In this document: positions 16,729 through 24,272 of the stretch, piece by piece
How positions within the stretch are numbered: position 1 is the first letter of the stretch
How the letters are laid out: every line of letters starts with the position of its first letter
Origin: a virus
Length of the DNA stretch: 40,602 nucleotides
Direction: 5' to 3' (one strand)
Virus record (IMG/VR): IMGVR_UViG_3300042460_002243
Coordinates: 1 to 40,602 of that record
The notes under the pieces: model-generated
Database searches by the model: none
The model's input: only the letters and a program-made list of their open reading frames with translations
What the model was told of the DNA's origin: nothing
Program-made: the position numbers and the translations under genes

Positions 16729-17883
16729 TCAGGCGTGCTTCGCCTTGATGTGGGTGACGGCCTGCGCGATGGTGATCTCGCGCCCGGCTTCCTTCTCGCT
16801 GGCGACGAACTCGCTGGCGGCCTTTTCGAGGGCTACCGCATCGTTCAGGTCCAGCTTGTTGTCCTGCCGCACCTGCTCCTGGCCGAGCTTCAGCTGCACA
16901 GGCAGATCAGCCAGCTTGCCCTTCAGGAACTCGTAGACGCTGAGCTTCTTCTCGCTCTGGTCCCCGGCAGTGAAGCTGAACTCGAGGGCATTGCCCTCGG
17001 CCAGCTGGGCGAAGGTCAGGCACTCTGCCCAGCCCTCGGCCTGGGCCGGCGTCAGGCGGACATTGCCCTTCTCGTCCTGCGAGATGCCGGTGATGAAGGC
17101 GCGGTTCTCGGCCATGTGGCCGCTGAACTCGGCCGCGCGGAGCTTGAGCACGGTGGCGTTGTGCTTCGCCTGCTCCTCCTGACGGGCCTTGGCGACGGCG
17201 TCGTCAAGCTGCTGCTGGGTGAAGGTGCTCACAGTGGTCTCCGGATTCGGGGGGGTATTGAAATGGTTGAGGCGCTTCTCGGGGTCGGACTTCTCTTCGG
17301 CGGCGGCGCGCTCCAGGTCCTCGACCTCGTAGAGCGGGACGAGGTTGTCCGCGTCTTCCTGGCCCCACTTGAGCAGGGCGATCTCGCGCATGCGGCGCAT
17401 CATTCGGGCGACCAGGCCAAGGCGATAGCCGTCCGCCCAGCCGAACTCGTAGGTGTCGCCCTCGGCGTCGGCGGCGAACTCCAGCGCCTCCATGCCCTCG
17501 ACGGCCGGCGCCATCGCGCCCAGGAAGCCGATGTGTCCCACGCGGAAGCCCTTCGGGGTCTTCAGGATCTTCACGCTGCGGTTGTGGATGTGCCCGGCCT
17601 CGCCCCACTCGATGAACTTGGAGTGGACCTTGTCGAACTTGGCGAACAGCGCCTCGCCCTCGCGCTTCAGCGCGCCGATCCAGCCCCAGGCGGGGGAATC
17701 GTGCTTCGGGTGGCCGATGACCATCGGCGCCAGATCCTGGGCGTTGTGGTTGGCCACCATCTCGTCCAGGTCGGACGTCGTCCATTCCTTGGTCTGGCCC
17801 TTCGAGTCGGTGTGTGTACCGGCCGCGAAGATCTGGACCCAGTCGGTCACGATTTTCGAGAACTTGCTGGTGCGCTTCGTCAT
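16729..17883 (-). CDS. I: Prohead protease / scaffold protein I
   Basis: A 384-residue Mu gpI-type protein: the N-terminal half is the maturation protease and the C-terminal half the scaffold (helical, Glu/Lys/Gln-rich). The protease signature is WVQIFAAGTHTDSKGQTKEW and the GHPKHDSPAWGWIGAL motif at residues 57-71; HNRSVKI follows. Start taken at the ATG at 17883 (MTKRTSKF); upstream residues in frame are low-quality and include the promoter element. There is no Shine-Dalgarno before this ATG. It is the first gene of the minus late arm. Confidence 0.92.
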   Translation of the reverse strand: MTKRTSKFSKIVTDWVQIFAAGTHTDSKGQTKEWTTSDLDEMVANHNAQDLAPMVIGHPKHDSPAWGWIGALKREGEALFAKFDKVHSKFIEWGEAGHIHNRSVKILKTPKGFRVGHIGFLGAMAPAVEGMEALEFAADAEGDTYEFGWADGYRLGLVARMMRRMREIALLKWGQEDADNLVPLYEVEDLERAAAEEKSDPEKRLNHFNTPPNPETTVSTFTQQQLDDAVAKARQEEQAKHNATVLKLRAAEFSGHMAENRAFITGISQDEKGNVRLTPAQAEGWAECLTFAQLAEGNALEFSFTAGDQSEKKLSVYEFLKGKLADLPVQLKLGQEQVRQDNKLDLNDAVALEKAASEFVASEKEAGREITIAQAVTHIKAKHA

Positions 17884-17936
17884 GACCCGCAGTTTCGGGC
17901 CGCGCGCGCGTGGCGTCAGGGACTGAAGTATTTCAC
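17884..17936 (-). promoter_or_regulatory. Late promoter element, copy 1 (protease arm)
   Basis: Read on the minus strand, GTGAAA, three variable bases, then TTCAGTCCCTGACG occupies 17936-17914. This is followed by 30 nt and the protease ATG. The same core, with the same 30-nt gap, precedes the lysozyme gene on the other strand. The bases TGAA and TTCA form a dyad. The last 14 nt before both ATGs are also similar (CGAARCTGCGSGYC). It lies right behind the terminator of the early operon. I infer a Mor-activated late promoter. Confidence 0.7.
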
Positions 17937-17941
17937 CCAAC

Positions 17942-17964
17942 AAAAAGCCCGCTTGAAGCGGGCT
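17942..17964 (-). terminator. Intrinsic terminator of the early operon
   Basis: On the minus strand AGCCCGCT TCA AGCGGGCT is followed by five T. It begins 1 nt after the stop of mor and ends just before the late promoter element. A perfect 8-bp GC-rich stem with a T-run; it separates early from late transcription. Confidence 0.9.
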
Positions 17965-17965
17965 C

Positions 17966-18388
17966 TCAGAACGGCATCGACGACTGCGGGGATGGTATGT
18001 CGCACTCCGCCTGGCGCCTTCGCATGTTGCGGATGTTGATGACCTGGCGCGTGGTCAGATGATAGCGGCTGGACTGGTCCGCCGCGCTCACGCCCTGGTC
18101 CATCTCAGCCCAGATGGCCGCGTTGCGGATCTTCGCCTCGATCTTGTCCGGCATCGGCATCATGATCCGCTCGCCGCCGCCGAACTCGGCAGTGAGCTTG
18201 CGGACGTTGTCGGCGCCGATCAATGCCACCAGCTCGGTGTCGGTTCCCTCAGGCACCTTGAGGAAGCGCCCACCGCAGTGCCGCAGCAGGCTCAGCGTTG
18301 CCGGACCGCCCAGGACACGTAGCAAGCGCCGCAGCCGCGTGAATTGCGGCGGAAGCTGCAGCTCCGGCATGTCCTGGACGTCGGTCAT
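17966..18388 (-). CDS. mor: Mor-type middle/late transcription activator
   Basis: A 140-residue Mor/C-family activator. The dimerisation part contains LVALIGADNVRKLTAEFGGGERIMMPM and the C-terminal helix-turn-helix is GVSAADQSSRYHLTTRQVINIRNMR. It binds dyad DNA upstream of target promoters and recruits RNA polymerase. The start at 18388 overlaps gp16 by 4 nt (ATGA). It is the last early gene, and there is no separate C gene, so it probably controls both late arms directly. Confidence 0.9.
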   Translation of the reverse strand: MTDVQDMPELQLPPQFTRLRRLLRVLGGPATLSLLRHCGGRFLKVPEGTDTELVALIGADNVRKLTAEFGGGERIMMPMPDKIEAKIRNAAIWAEMDQGVSAADQSSRYHLTTRQVINIRNMRRRQAECDIPSPQSSMPF

Positions 18389-19029
18389 CGTTGGGCGGCC
18401 ACCGCGATCTGGTAGCAGGCGGTGCAGCAGCGCGGGTTGTCCGGGTTCACCGGGCGCTCGCAGTAGGCCTCGACCTTGCCATCCCACCAGCGCAGCACCT
18501 TGGACATCGGCTCGCTGTAGCTGCCGATGTTGCGGTGCTGGCCGTCGAAGCCGAACAGGACGGTGGCGATCTCGCTGGCCCGCTGCTCCCAGTGCTCGCC
18601 GAAGAGCTGCTCCAGGTCTGCCCGATGGCGCCGGATCGCGTCCTTGTCCAGCGCGGCCACGATGCCAGCCAGCTCGCCGGGCGAGCAGAACTCCAGGGCC
18701 TGCTTCTTGTACATGCGCAGCGCCAGGGTCTTGCCGTAGTCCCAGGGCCGGCCGGCGTCAGCCAGCAGCGCCTCGATGCGGGTCAGCTCAGCACGGCCGC
18801 GGACCTTGAGGTTCTTGGGCTGGCGTGGCGGCTGGGCCGAGAACCCGGACTTGCGCATGTGGTCCAGGAGCTGCGTCATCTGGCCCAGGCTCAGCGACTT
18901 GAGCGAGACGTGCCCGGCAGTGTCCGGCTTGCCGCCGAACTTGGCCAGGGTCTGGCGGTACAGATCCTCGTCCCAGCCGAGCTTGCCTCGGCCGACGTTG
19001 ATCACGCGCATGAGCTGGGCCTGGTTCAT
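18385..19029 (-). CDS. gp16-like protein (DUF1018 / GemA family)
   Basis: A 214-residue protein of the Mu gp16/GemA family. It begins with NQAQLMRVINVGRGKLGWDEDLYRQTLAKFGG and contains a central LDHMRKSGF segment. In Mu, GemA alters host gene expression and DNA supercoiling. The C-terminal part here carries Cys residues in CERPVNPDNPRCCTACYQ, a possible zinc site. Always just upstream of mor. Confidence 0.9.
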   Translation of the reverse strand: MNQAQLMRVINVGRGKLGWDEDLYRQTLAKFGGKPDTAGHVSLKSLSLGQMTQLLDHMRKSGFSAQPPRQPKNLKVRGRAELTRIEALLADAGRPWDYGKTLALRMYKKQALEFCSPGELAGIVAALDKDAIRRHRADLEQLFGEHWEQRASEIATVLFGFDGQHRNIGSYSEPMSKVLRWWDGKVEAYCERPVNPDNPRCCTACYQIAVAAQR

Positions 19030-19035
19030 AGCCGA

Positions 19036-19245
19036 TCAATCGTCTGAGAGGTGATAGACCGAACCGCCATCGAAGGCGTCGGGGGTCTCTTCAACGTCCA
19101 TCGAGAACAGGTTGGCCACGTTGTCGCAGCCCATGGCGAACGGAGAGCCATCGTCCTCGAAGCCGACCACGAAGTGGTGGCGCGTGGCCTCGGCAACGAA
19201 TTTCTCCTCCAGCTCGGTTAGCGGTCTCTTGCGATCAGGCGACAT
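19036..19245 (-). CDS. Small early protein of unknown function
   Basis: A 69-residue acidic protein (RKRPLTELEEKFVAEATRHHF, ending FDGGSVYHLSDD). The ATG at 19245 has AAGGAG about 7 nt upstream, a good ribosome site, and lies inside the end of the previous gene. Not recognised. Confidence 0.7.
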   Translation of the reverse strand: MSPDRKRPLTELEEKFVAEATRHHFVVGFEDDGSPFAMGCDNVANLFSMDVEETPDAFDGGSVYHLSDD

Positions 19246-19747
19246 TGGCAGCTCCTTCTCTCTTGCCCAACCCCTTCGGAAACTCAGCCCAGCGACGGAC
19301 CTTGGGCGCAGGAGTACCGTTGGCCAGCCGCCAGACATCCCCGTCGTGGTAGCCGGGCCACACGGGCTCATCGGTGGCTTCCGGCATCTCCAACAGCACG
19401 GTCTCATCGCTTTCGGGCAGGATCAGGTCCGCGTCGATCCAGGTGATGATCTCGTCCTGGGGCGAGACGCCGTCACGGAGGTTCCAGGCCTCGATGGCAA
19501 TCCACGCGGCTGCCTGGTGCTTCTCCGCGCAGGCCTTACGGGTCTTGATGGGCCCGCCCTCGGTGGAGTGGCCGTGCATCTCCGCCCCGCACGCACAGGT
19601 CACCGTGTAAGACGGCGTGTGGGTGTTCGAGATCTCCAGGTCGGTGGAGCCGCAGTGAGGGCAAGGCTTCAGCGGTGGATCAATACCCGGCTCATATTCG
19701 CCGCTGGCGCTGTAGTGGCGGCGGTCGCCCCAGATCTCCAGCTTCAT
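19235..19747 (-). CDS. Lar-like zinc-ribbon protein with DUF551-like C-terminus
   Basis: A 170-residue protein. Residues 25-90 match the Lar restriction-alleviation family: LKPCPHCGSTDLEIS (Cys29, Cys32), VTCACG (Cys51, Cys53) and the closing AAWIAIEAWNLRDG. Residues 100-160 resemble a DUF551 module (ITWIDADLILP, DGDVWRLANG, WAEFPKGL). Lar proteins soften type I restriction by acting on the host enzyme; here the fused second domain makes the exact role uncertain. It starts 4 nt inside the end of the upstream gene. Confidence 0.75.
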   Translation of the reverse strand: MKLEIWGDRRHYSASGEYEPGIDPPLKPCPHCGSTDLEISNTHTPSYTVTCACGAEMHGHSTEGGPIKTRKACAEKHQAAAWIAIEAWNLRDGVSPQDEIITWIDADLILPESDETVLLEMPEATDEPVWPGYHDGDVWRLANGTPAPKVRRWAEFPKGLGKREGAANVA

Positions 19748-19938
19748 CTGGCACCTCCTGCCTGGTGTGCGGCTATCTCGGCGCCGACCAGGGCGAAGGC
19801 GATCACGCCGCACTCCCCGTCTTCCTTCAGCATGGCGCGCAGCTTGTCGGTGCACGCCGCGACCTTGTCCTTGTCTGCGGGAGAGAGGTCGTGGATCAGG
19901 CCCTTGATGGCCAGTACCGTGACTTGTTCGTTGCTCAT
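19744..19938 (-). CDS. Small early protein of unknown function
   Basis: A 64-residue protein with helical LSPADKDKVAACTDKLRAMLKEDGECGVIAFALVG. It is coupled by ATGA to the Lar-like gene downstream and lies 12 nt after DUF3164. Not recognised. Confidence 0.7.
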   Translation of the reverse strand: MSNEQVTVLAIKGLIHDLSPADKDKVAACTDKLRAMLKEDGECGVIAFALVGAEIAAHQAGGAR

Positions 19939-19950
19939 GTCGGGCGATCC

Positions 19951-20628
19951 TCAGGCCGCCGCCACGTCGAGCACGATGGGGTTGTACTCGCCGGTCTTGT
20001 CGTCGCGCTCGTAGAACCGGACATACATCTTCGAGAACGCTACCGACAGGCTGTCGCTGATGGCCTGCATGGCCTGCTGCCAGCGCTTGTCCCTGATGTC
20101 CAGGCGCTTCAGGGCCAAGACGCGGGCAATGTTGATCTTGCCCTTCTTATCGACCTGGAAGGCGTCGTTGACCAGGGCCTGGATCTCCGGACGGCTTCCC
20201 TGGCTCCAGTCGCGGATGCACTGGTCGATCAGCTCCTTGGCGGCGAGCATGCGCTCGTCGTAGGTCATGGAGTCCTGGTTGGCGCGGATGATCTTGTAGC
20301 GGCCATCGAAGGACGTCAGCGTGACGTTGCCCTTGTCGCCGCCGGCCTTCAGGCCGTATTCCTTGAAGCTCATCTCCAGGAAGCCGGAGATCACGCTGAA
20401 GGTGTCGCCCTTGAACGCGGCGATCTCGGCCGACTTGGCCTTGGCGTTGTTGATGAGGTCCACCACCACGTCGTGGCGGATGCGGTCGATGGGCTTGATG
20501 GCGGACTCGGGGATCATGCGACCCTGGGCGTCCTGCCAGAACCCGGCCGGCACCTGGTTGGCCGGAACGAGGCGCGCGGCCTGGCGGCGCTTCGGGGCGG
20601 GCTTGGTCTTGAGATTGGACTTGGACAT
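19951..20628 (-). CDS. DUF3164 family early protein
   Basis: A 225-residue protein of the DUF3164 family typical of Mu-like early regions. It has FWQDAQGRMIPESAIKPIDRIRHDVV, KGNVTLTSFDGRYKIIRANQD and WQQAMQAISDSLSVAFSKMYVRFYERD, ending PIVLDVAAA. Function unknown. The ATG has a good CAGGAG site 7 nt upstream. It probably heads its own transcript, since a weak terminator and a 208-bp gap lie just upstream. Confidence 0.92.
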   Translation of the reverse strand: MSKSNLKTKPAPKRRQAARLVPANQVPAGFWQDAQGRMIPESAIKPIDRIRHDVVVDLINNAKAKSAEIAAFKGDTFSVISGFLEMSFKEYGLKAGGDKGNVTLTSFDGRYKIIRANQDSMTYDERMLAAKELIDQCIRDWSQGSRPEIQALVNDAFQVDKKGKINIARVLALKRLDIRDKRWQQAMQAISDSLSVAFSKMYVRFYERDDKTGEYNPIVLDVAAA

Positions 20629-20707
20629 GGTTACTCCTGGTGGTACTGCGGGGGTGAAAAGGGTGTTTTGGTGAAAGTGCGGCTGGGGGTCGGGTCGCCA
20701 GCCCCCG

Positions 20708-20737
20708 AAAACCGCTTCAAAACCGCTTCAAAAAGCG
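20708..20737. repeat. Tandem 11-bp repeats with hairpin
   Basis: AAAACCGCTTC occurs twice back to back (20708-20718, 20719-20729), followed by AAAAAGCG, so that CGCTT CAAA AAGCG forms a small hairpin. It sits in the 208-bp gap between DUF3164 and the upstream gene, a likely control region. It recalls the CGCTTCA-type bases in Mu transposase binding sites, but spacing does not match well. Confidence 0.5.
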
Positions 20738-20780
20738 CGAGGGGGCCGGTGCAGCGACCAGTGGAGCACCCACCCCCCTC

Positions 20781-20799
20781 AAAACGGCTCCTAGGGGCC
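20781..20799 (-). terminator. Possible weak terminator
   Basis: On the minus strand GGCCCC TA GGAGCC (one G-T pair) is followed by GTTTTG. It lies 38 nt after the stop of the gene at 20837. Confidence 0.35.
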
Positions 20800-20836
20800 T
20801 TTCCGGCGGAAGTCGAAAATCGGGCCTGGAACCGGG

Positions 20837-21517
20837 TCATGCGGACTCCGGGCGGCTGGCGAGCCGGGATTGGGCTTCACGGATGGCGGTATCGACCACG
20901 GCGTCCCCGAAGGTTCCGCGGTAGTCGTTGGCGTAGTCCTCCAGCTCGCGGACCGGGAGCTTGCGGCGGCGGTCCTCGTCCATGCGGCTGAGCAGCGTCC
21001 CGACCAGCCGGCGGGCCTGCCCGTAGCGCCGTTCCTCGTCGACCATCTGCGGCGGCTGCCCGATCCGGGCCGGCTCCGGTGCCACGCCGCTGCGCTGGCC
21101 GGTGCGGCGCTGAAGCTCGGTGGCCTGCTCGGCGGCGGCTTCCTTAGCATCCACCAGGCCGACGATGACCTCGTACAGGTAACCGTGGCTCTTCAGCGGC
21201 AGCTTTAGGCTCGCCCGCGGCTCCTGCATGTACTCCATGGCCTGCAGCCATACGGAGTCCGGCGCCAGCCAGTGCCGGCCGTCACGCTCGATTGCGCCGC
21301 GAGCGATGTCCGGCGCCAGCTGCTCCAGGAGCTTGCGGGCACGCGCCAAGGTCAGCTTGCGCTTCGCCGGGGCGAACAGGTTGATGTAGAACAGCGCCGC
21401 CCTGCCGACGCCTTTGGGCATCTGCGCGACCAGGTCGGCGATACGGCGCCCGTCCTCGTCCGCGGCATAGACCACGAAGGGCGCATGGAACCCACAGTCG
21501 GGACAGGTGAGGTTCAT
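20837..21517 (-). CDS. Hypothetical early protein with N-terminal CPDCG motif
   Basis: A 226-residue protein. It starts with NLTCPDCGFHAPFVVY (Cys5, Cys8), half a zinc ribbon, then GVGRAALFYINLFAPAKRKLTLARARKLLEQLAPDIARG. The rest is helical and charged (RYGQARRLVGTLLSRMDEDRRRKLPVRELEDYANDY). The start at the ATG at 21517 has GGGAG 8 nt upstream. It may bind DNA, but no known family is recognised. Confidence 0.75.
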   Translation of the reverse strand: MNLTCPDCGFHAPFVVYAADEDGRRIADLVAQMPKGVGRAALFYINLFAPAKRKLTLARARKLLEQLAPDIARGAIERDGRHWLAPDSVWLQAMEYMQEPRASLKLPLKSHGYLYEVIVGLVDAKEAAAEQATELQRRTGQRSGVAPEPARIGQPPQMVDEERRYGQARRLVGTLLSRMDEDRRRKLPVRELEDYANDYRGTFGDAVVDTAIREAQSRLASRPESA

Positions 21518-21693
21518 CGGGCGTCTCCCGCGCGAAAATGCTGCTCTTGGCCGCGCGGACAGTGAGTGTCCGGATGAATGTGGATGATCCACAGTGATCT
21601 ATGGTGATCTATTTGGGCACCAGAATCGGTCACAGATTGACGGCGTCGAAATCTGGTAGCAAATAGAGGGCGGACTTCAACACGAGACCGCCG
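21518..21693. promoter_or_regulatory. Intergenic control region with dyads and direct repeats
   Basis: A non-coding, less GC-rich stretch. It holds GGACA-N5-TGTCC (21557-21571), TGTGGAT G ATCCACA (21579-21593), and two GTGATCTAT direct repeats (21594-21602, 21604-21612). A TTGACG at 21637-21642 could be a -35 box on the plus strand. It looks like an operator region between two divergent reading frames. Confidence 0.5.
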
Positions 21694-21831
21694 ATGTTCA
21701 CCGCACAGATCACCCTGCAGTTCGATCCCGCCATGATCATGTTCCTGGCTCTGCACGCCTGGATTCAGTGGCCCGCCATTGCGCGGCAGCCGCCCAGCCC
21801 GCGGCGGAAGCGCCGCCGGGGCCAGGAATGA
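21694..21831 (+). CDS. Possible 45-residue plus-strand peptide
   Basis: A small reading frame opposite in direction to the early operon. The peptide MFTAQITLQFDPAMIMFLAL has a hydrophobic middle (PAMIMFLALHAWIQWPAIA) and a very basic end (PRRKRRRGQE). Upstream are dyads and a possible -35 box, but no strong ribosome site. It could be a small membrane peptide or an RNA-only locus. Coding status uncertain. Confidence 0.4.
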   Translation: MFTAQITLQFDPAMIMFLALHAWIQWPAIARQPPSPRRKRRRGQE

Positions 21832-21854
21832 CACCTGCAGCGAAAGGTGCCGGA

Positions 21855-22088
21855 TCACAGCAACGGCTCCAGGTGCTTCAGGGAGTTCACCGCGGCCTGC
21901 CGGGTTTCCCGGTATCGGGCAATCGCCTCCAGGCGGGTCTTGGAGGTGCCGGCCTTGCGGATCGCCGCCCAGGCGACGGTTACCTGGCGCTGCGTAAAGC
22001 TGGGAACCAGCTTCCAGTGCTCCAGGCACATCAGCTTGGTCTCCTCGATCTTCCAGCCGCAGCCGGGCACGGCGCAGACGTGGCTCAT
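21855..22088 (-). CDS. Small zinc-finger-like early protein
   Basis: A 77-residue protein with Cys5-x4-Cys10-x10-Cys21-x2-His24, a likely metal site, followed by a basic helix (TQRQVTVAWAAIRKAGTSKTRLEAIARYRETRQAAV). It is coupled by ATGA to the methyltransferase upstream. Possibly a DNA-binding partner of that gene. Not recognised. Confidence 0.7.
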   Translation of the reverse strand: MSHVCAVPGCGWKIEETKLMCLEHWKLVPSFTQRQVTVAWAAIRKAGTSKTRLEAIARYRETRQAAVNSLKHLEPLL

Positions 22089-22999
22089 GCGGCCTCCTTG
22101 ATCGCCGTGATGACGTCTCGCGCCAACGTCGGCGGGACCGCATTGCCAAGGAGCTTGATGGCCCGGTCCCGAGCGGCGGGCAGCACGTAGTTGGTCGGGA
22201 AGTCCATCGCCGCGACGTACTCGGGAACCTGGATCATCCGCATGCGATCCCCATTGACCAGCGCCCAGCGGTCATGGGTGGTGACCGTCCCCAGCGGACG
22301 CTCCAGGCTGCGTCCGGTAGTTCCACTGCCGCGTGAGTAGTACGGCATGACGAAGCGGTCACCGAAGCGTGCTCGGCCGGACCGGATGCGAGCGATGGTC
22401 TTCTCGCTGCGACCAGGCTTGTTGATCGGGCTCCAGCGATGCTGATCCCACTGGATGTGACCGGAGATCGGGGCGTGCGCGCGACGGGGCAGCTTCAACT
22501 TCAGGGGCGCCTTGGACCTGGTGCAGACCAGGATCAGTCGGACGCGATGCTGAGGGACACCCAGATCCGCGCAATCCACGATGTGGGGCTCGACGCAGTA
22601 TCCGAGCTTCCGCATCGAGAACTCCCAGGCCGGGTAAAGCTCCCAGGCCAGGAAGGCCGGGACGTTCTCGCCGACTACGACCTCCTGACGGTGGTACTCG
22701 GCACAGCTGACCACCGCCCAGGCGGTGCTACGGTCCTTGTCGTGATGGGGGCGGTCCTTGCCGCGCGCTGGGGTGTGCCCGGTACAGGCCGGAGCAGCGA
22801 GCAACACATCGTGCCTGGGGACCTGCGACCAGTCAGCCTGATGCAGATCCTGCTGCACGCACGGAACGCCAGGATGGTTGGCCCTGTAGTAGGCGACCGC
22901 ATCTTTATTGTGGTTCGCGGCCCAGACCACCTGGACGCCGGCCTGGATCGCACCAGTGGTCAAGCCGCCAGCACCCGAGAACATGTCCGCCGCCTTCAT
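22085..22999 (-). CDS. DNA cytosine-C5 methyltransferase
   Basis: A 304-residue C5-cytosine methyltransferase that transfers a methyl group from S-adenosylmethionine to DNA. Motif I is DMFSGAGGL (5-13), the catalytic Cys is in APACTGHT (Cys72), motif VI is GENVP (110-114), motif VIII is QHRVR (150-154), motif X is LLGNAVPP (283-290). Motif IV reads PAC instead of the usual PPCQ, but the nucleophile is kept. The target-recognition part (about 165-235) is short. No restriction enzyme gene is beside it, so it probably protects phage DNA from host restriction. It is coupled by ATGA to the DUF5131 gene. Confidence 0.93.
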   Translation of the reverse strand: MKAADMFSGAGGLTTGAIQAGVQVVWAANHNKDAVAYYRANHPGVPCVQQDLHQADWSQVPRHDVLLAAPACTGHTPARGKDRPHHDKDRSTAWAVVSCAEYHRQEVVVGENVPAFLAWELYPAWEFSMRKLGYCVEPHIVDCADLGVPQHRVRLILVCTRSKAPLKLKLPRRAHAPISGHIQWDQHRWSPINKPGRSEKTIARIRSGRARFGDRFVMPYYSRGSGTTGRSLERPLGTVTTHDRWALVNGDRMRMIQVPEYVAAMDFPTNYVLPAARDRAIKLLGNAVPPTLARDVITAIKEAA

Positions 23000-24063
23000 A
23001 CCGGCCCCTTCGGGAACTCGTCCCAGAAACGGAGATCCAGCAGACGCCCTGCCGCTGCCTTTCCCACGCGCGCCATGCGATACGCGCCGACGTCCTGCGG
23101 CGCCACATCGTGGGGGCACTCGGTGCCGTCCTTCATGATTGCGACCATTGGCTCGAAGCGACCGCCGCCCTGATGGCCGGTCCACAGCTCCCGAGGTTCC
23201 CACCCACCCCACTGCTTGAAGTGGAAAGCCACGCCAGCGGCGGCGCATTCGTCGCGCAGGTTCCGCACCCAATCTGGGTGCATGGGCCGGGCCTTAGTGC
23301 CGGACTCGCCACCGGCGATGACCCAGTCGATTGCACCACCTGGGCTATGCACGTCCGCCTGCCGGTTCGGCCAACGAGTAATGTAGTCCGCCCGTAGGCT
23401 GACCGGCCCCAGCAGCGGCTCCATGCTCACGAAGCGCACCGCTGCCGGTGTGCACAGCAGCTTCGGGATGTCCCGGTCAGCCTCGTCCTGGTTGACGACA
23501 GTCGCCCCGATCCAGACGTTCGGCCAAGGGATGTCAGCCCAACGGGTCAGGCCGTGGGACAGGACGTCCAGTGCCTCATCCAGCATTCGGTGAGCGTTGC
23601 CGATCCGCTTGGTCAGCAGCAGCCAGTCCAGGTTGGGCGTATTGGCGATCAGCCGCAGCAGCTCCAGGCGCCATTGCCGCGGCACTTCGTTGTCGAACAC
23701 GTCAGCGAGGGAGGCGCAGAACACGCGGCGACGGGTCGGCCGCGCCGCCTCCGTGGTGTCGCAGGCTGGACAGCGCCGATGCTTGTATGGAAGACCACAG
23801 CACGGCTTGGTGTGCTTCTCCTCGCCGCGCCAACCGCAAGACCCACACTCGTAGAACTCGGTACTGTTCCACTTCAGCGGCAGGTTCCAGTTCTTCGCCC
23901 CGGTGCGCACGCGCGGCTGCCCGGCTCCCCACTTCACCCGGCCCAGGCGCTTATCCATGTCGCGCTCGGCATAGCAGTGGTCACAGGCCGGGCTCACCTT
24001 CGTGCAGCCCATCCAGGGATTGAAGGTGCTGTCGGCCCAGCTGATCTCGGTACGGTCGCTCAT
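22996..24063 (-). CDS. DUF5131 (phage Gp37/Gp68 family) protein with zinc-ribbon insert
   Basis: A 355-residue protein of the Gp37/Gp68 family. It opens with ISWADSTFNPWMGCTKVS and has Cys20-x6-Cys27-x2-Cys30, then VFCASLADVFDNEVPRQWR, LDWLLLTKRIGN, WIGATVVNQDEAD, VSMEPLLGPV, WVIAGGESG and FHFKQWGGWEP. The fold is thought to be related to radical-SAM barrels; the three Cys may hold a cluster. Extra Cys at 73, 76, 88, 89, 98 and 101 suggest an inserted zinc ribbon. The molecular role of the family is not settled. It is coupled at both ends by ATGA, next to the methyltransferase, so both probably serve DNA modification or anti-restriction. Confidence 0.88.
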   Translation of the reverse strand: MSDRTEISWADSTFNPWMGCTKVSPACDHCYAERDMDKRLGRVKWGAGQPRVRTGAKNWNLPLKWNSTEFYECGSCGWRGEEKHTKPCCGLPYKHRRCPACDTTEAARPTRRRVFCASLADVFDNEVPRQWRLELLRLIANTPNLDWLLLTKRIGNAHRMLDEALDVLSHGLTRWADIPWPNVWIGATVVNQDEADRDIPKLLCTPAAVRFVSMEPLLGPVSLRADYITRWPNRQADVHSPGGAIDWVIAGGESGTKARPMHPDWVRNLRDECAAAGVAFHFKQWGGWEPRELWTGHQGGGRFEPMVAIMKDGTECPHDVAPQDVGAYRMARVGKAAAGRLLDLRFWDEFPKGPV

Positions 24064-24272
24064 ACCGAGTTCTCCCGGACGTCGATGGGAGCGGGCGCGA
24101 CCACCAGGCCGTGCTTTGCAGCGGCGGGGCTACCGAGAAACTCCAGGACAGCAGAACAGCTCGCGTCTGCGCCGTAGTACGGCACGCCGCGGTCGGAGGA
24201 GTACTCCTCCAGCGCCTGCAGCAGCTGCTCGCGCGTGAACAGGTAGTACAGGGTGGAGGTGACCTGGCTCAT
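24060..24272 (-). CDS. Small early protein of unknown function
   Basis: A 70-residue acidic protein (STLYYLFTREQLLQALEEYSSD, then GADASCSAVLEFLGSPAAAK). Coupled by ATGA to genes on both sides. Not recognised. Confidence 0.7.
   Translation of the reverse strand: MSQVTSTLYYLFTREQLLQALEEYSSDRGVPYYGADASCSAVLEFLGSPAAAKHGLVVAPAPIDVRENSV

Noticed and set aside
16714-18039. A 441-codon plus-strand open frame over the protease gene
   Set aside because: Leu/Gly-rich antisense shadow; it runs through the terminator and the late promoter.
22085-22999. Methyltransferase might be inactive because motif IV is PAC rather than PPCQ
   Set aside because: The catalytic Cys and motifs I, VI, VIII and X are intact, and I recall this motif IV variant in related phage enzymes.
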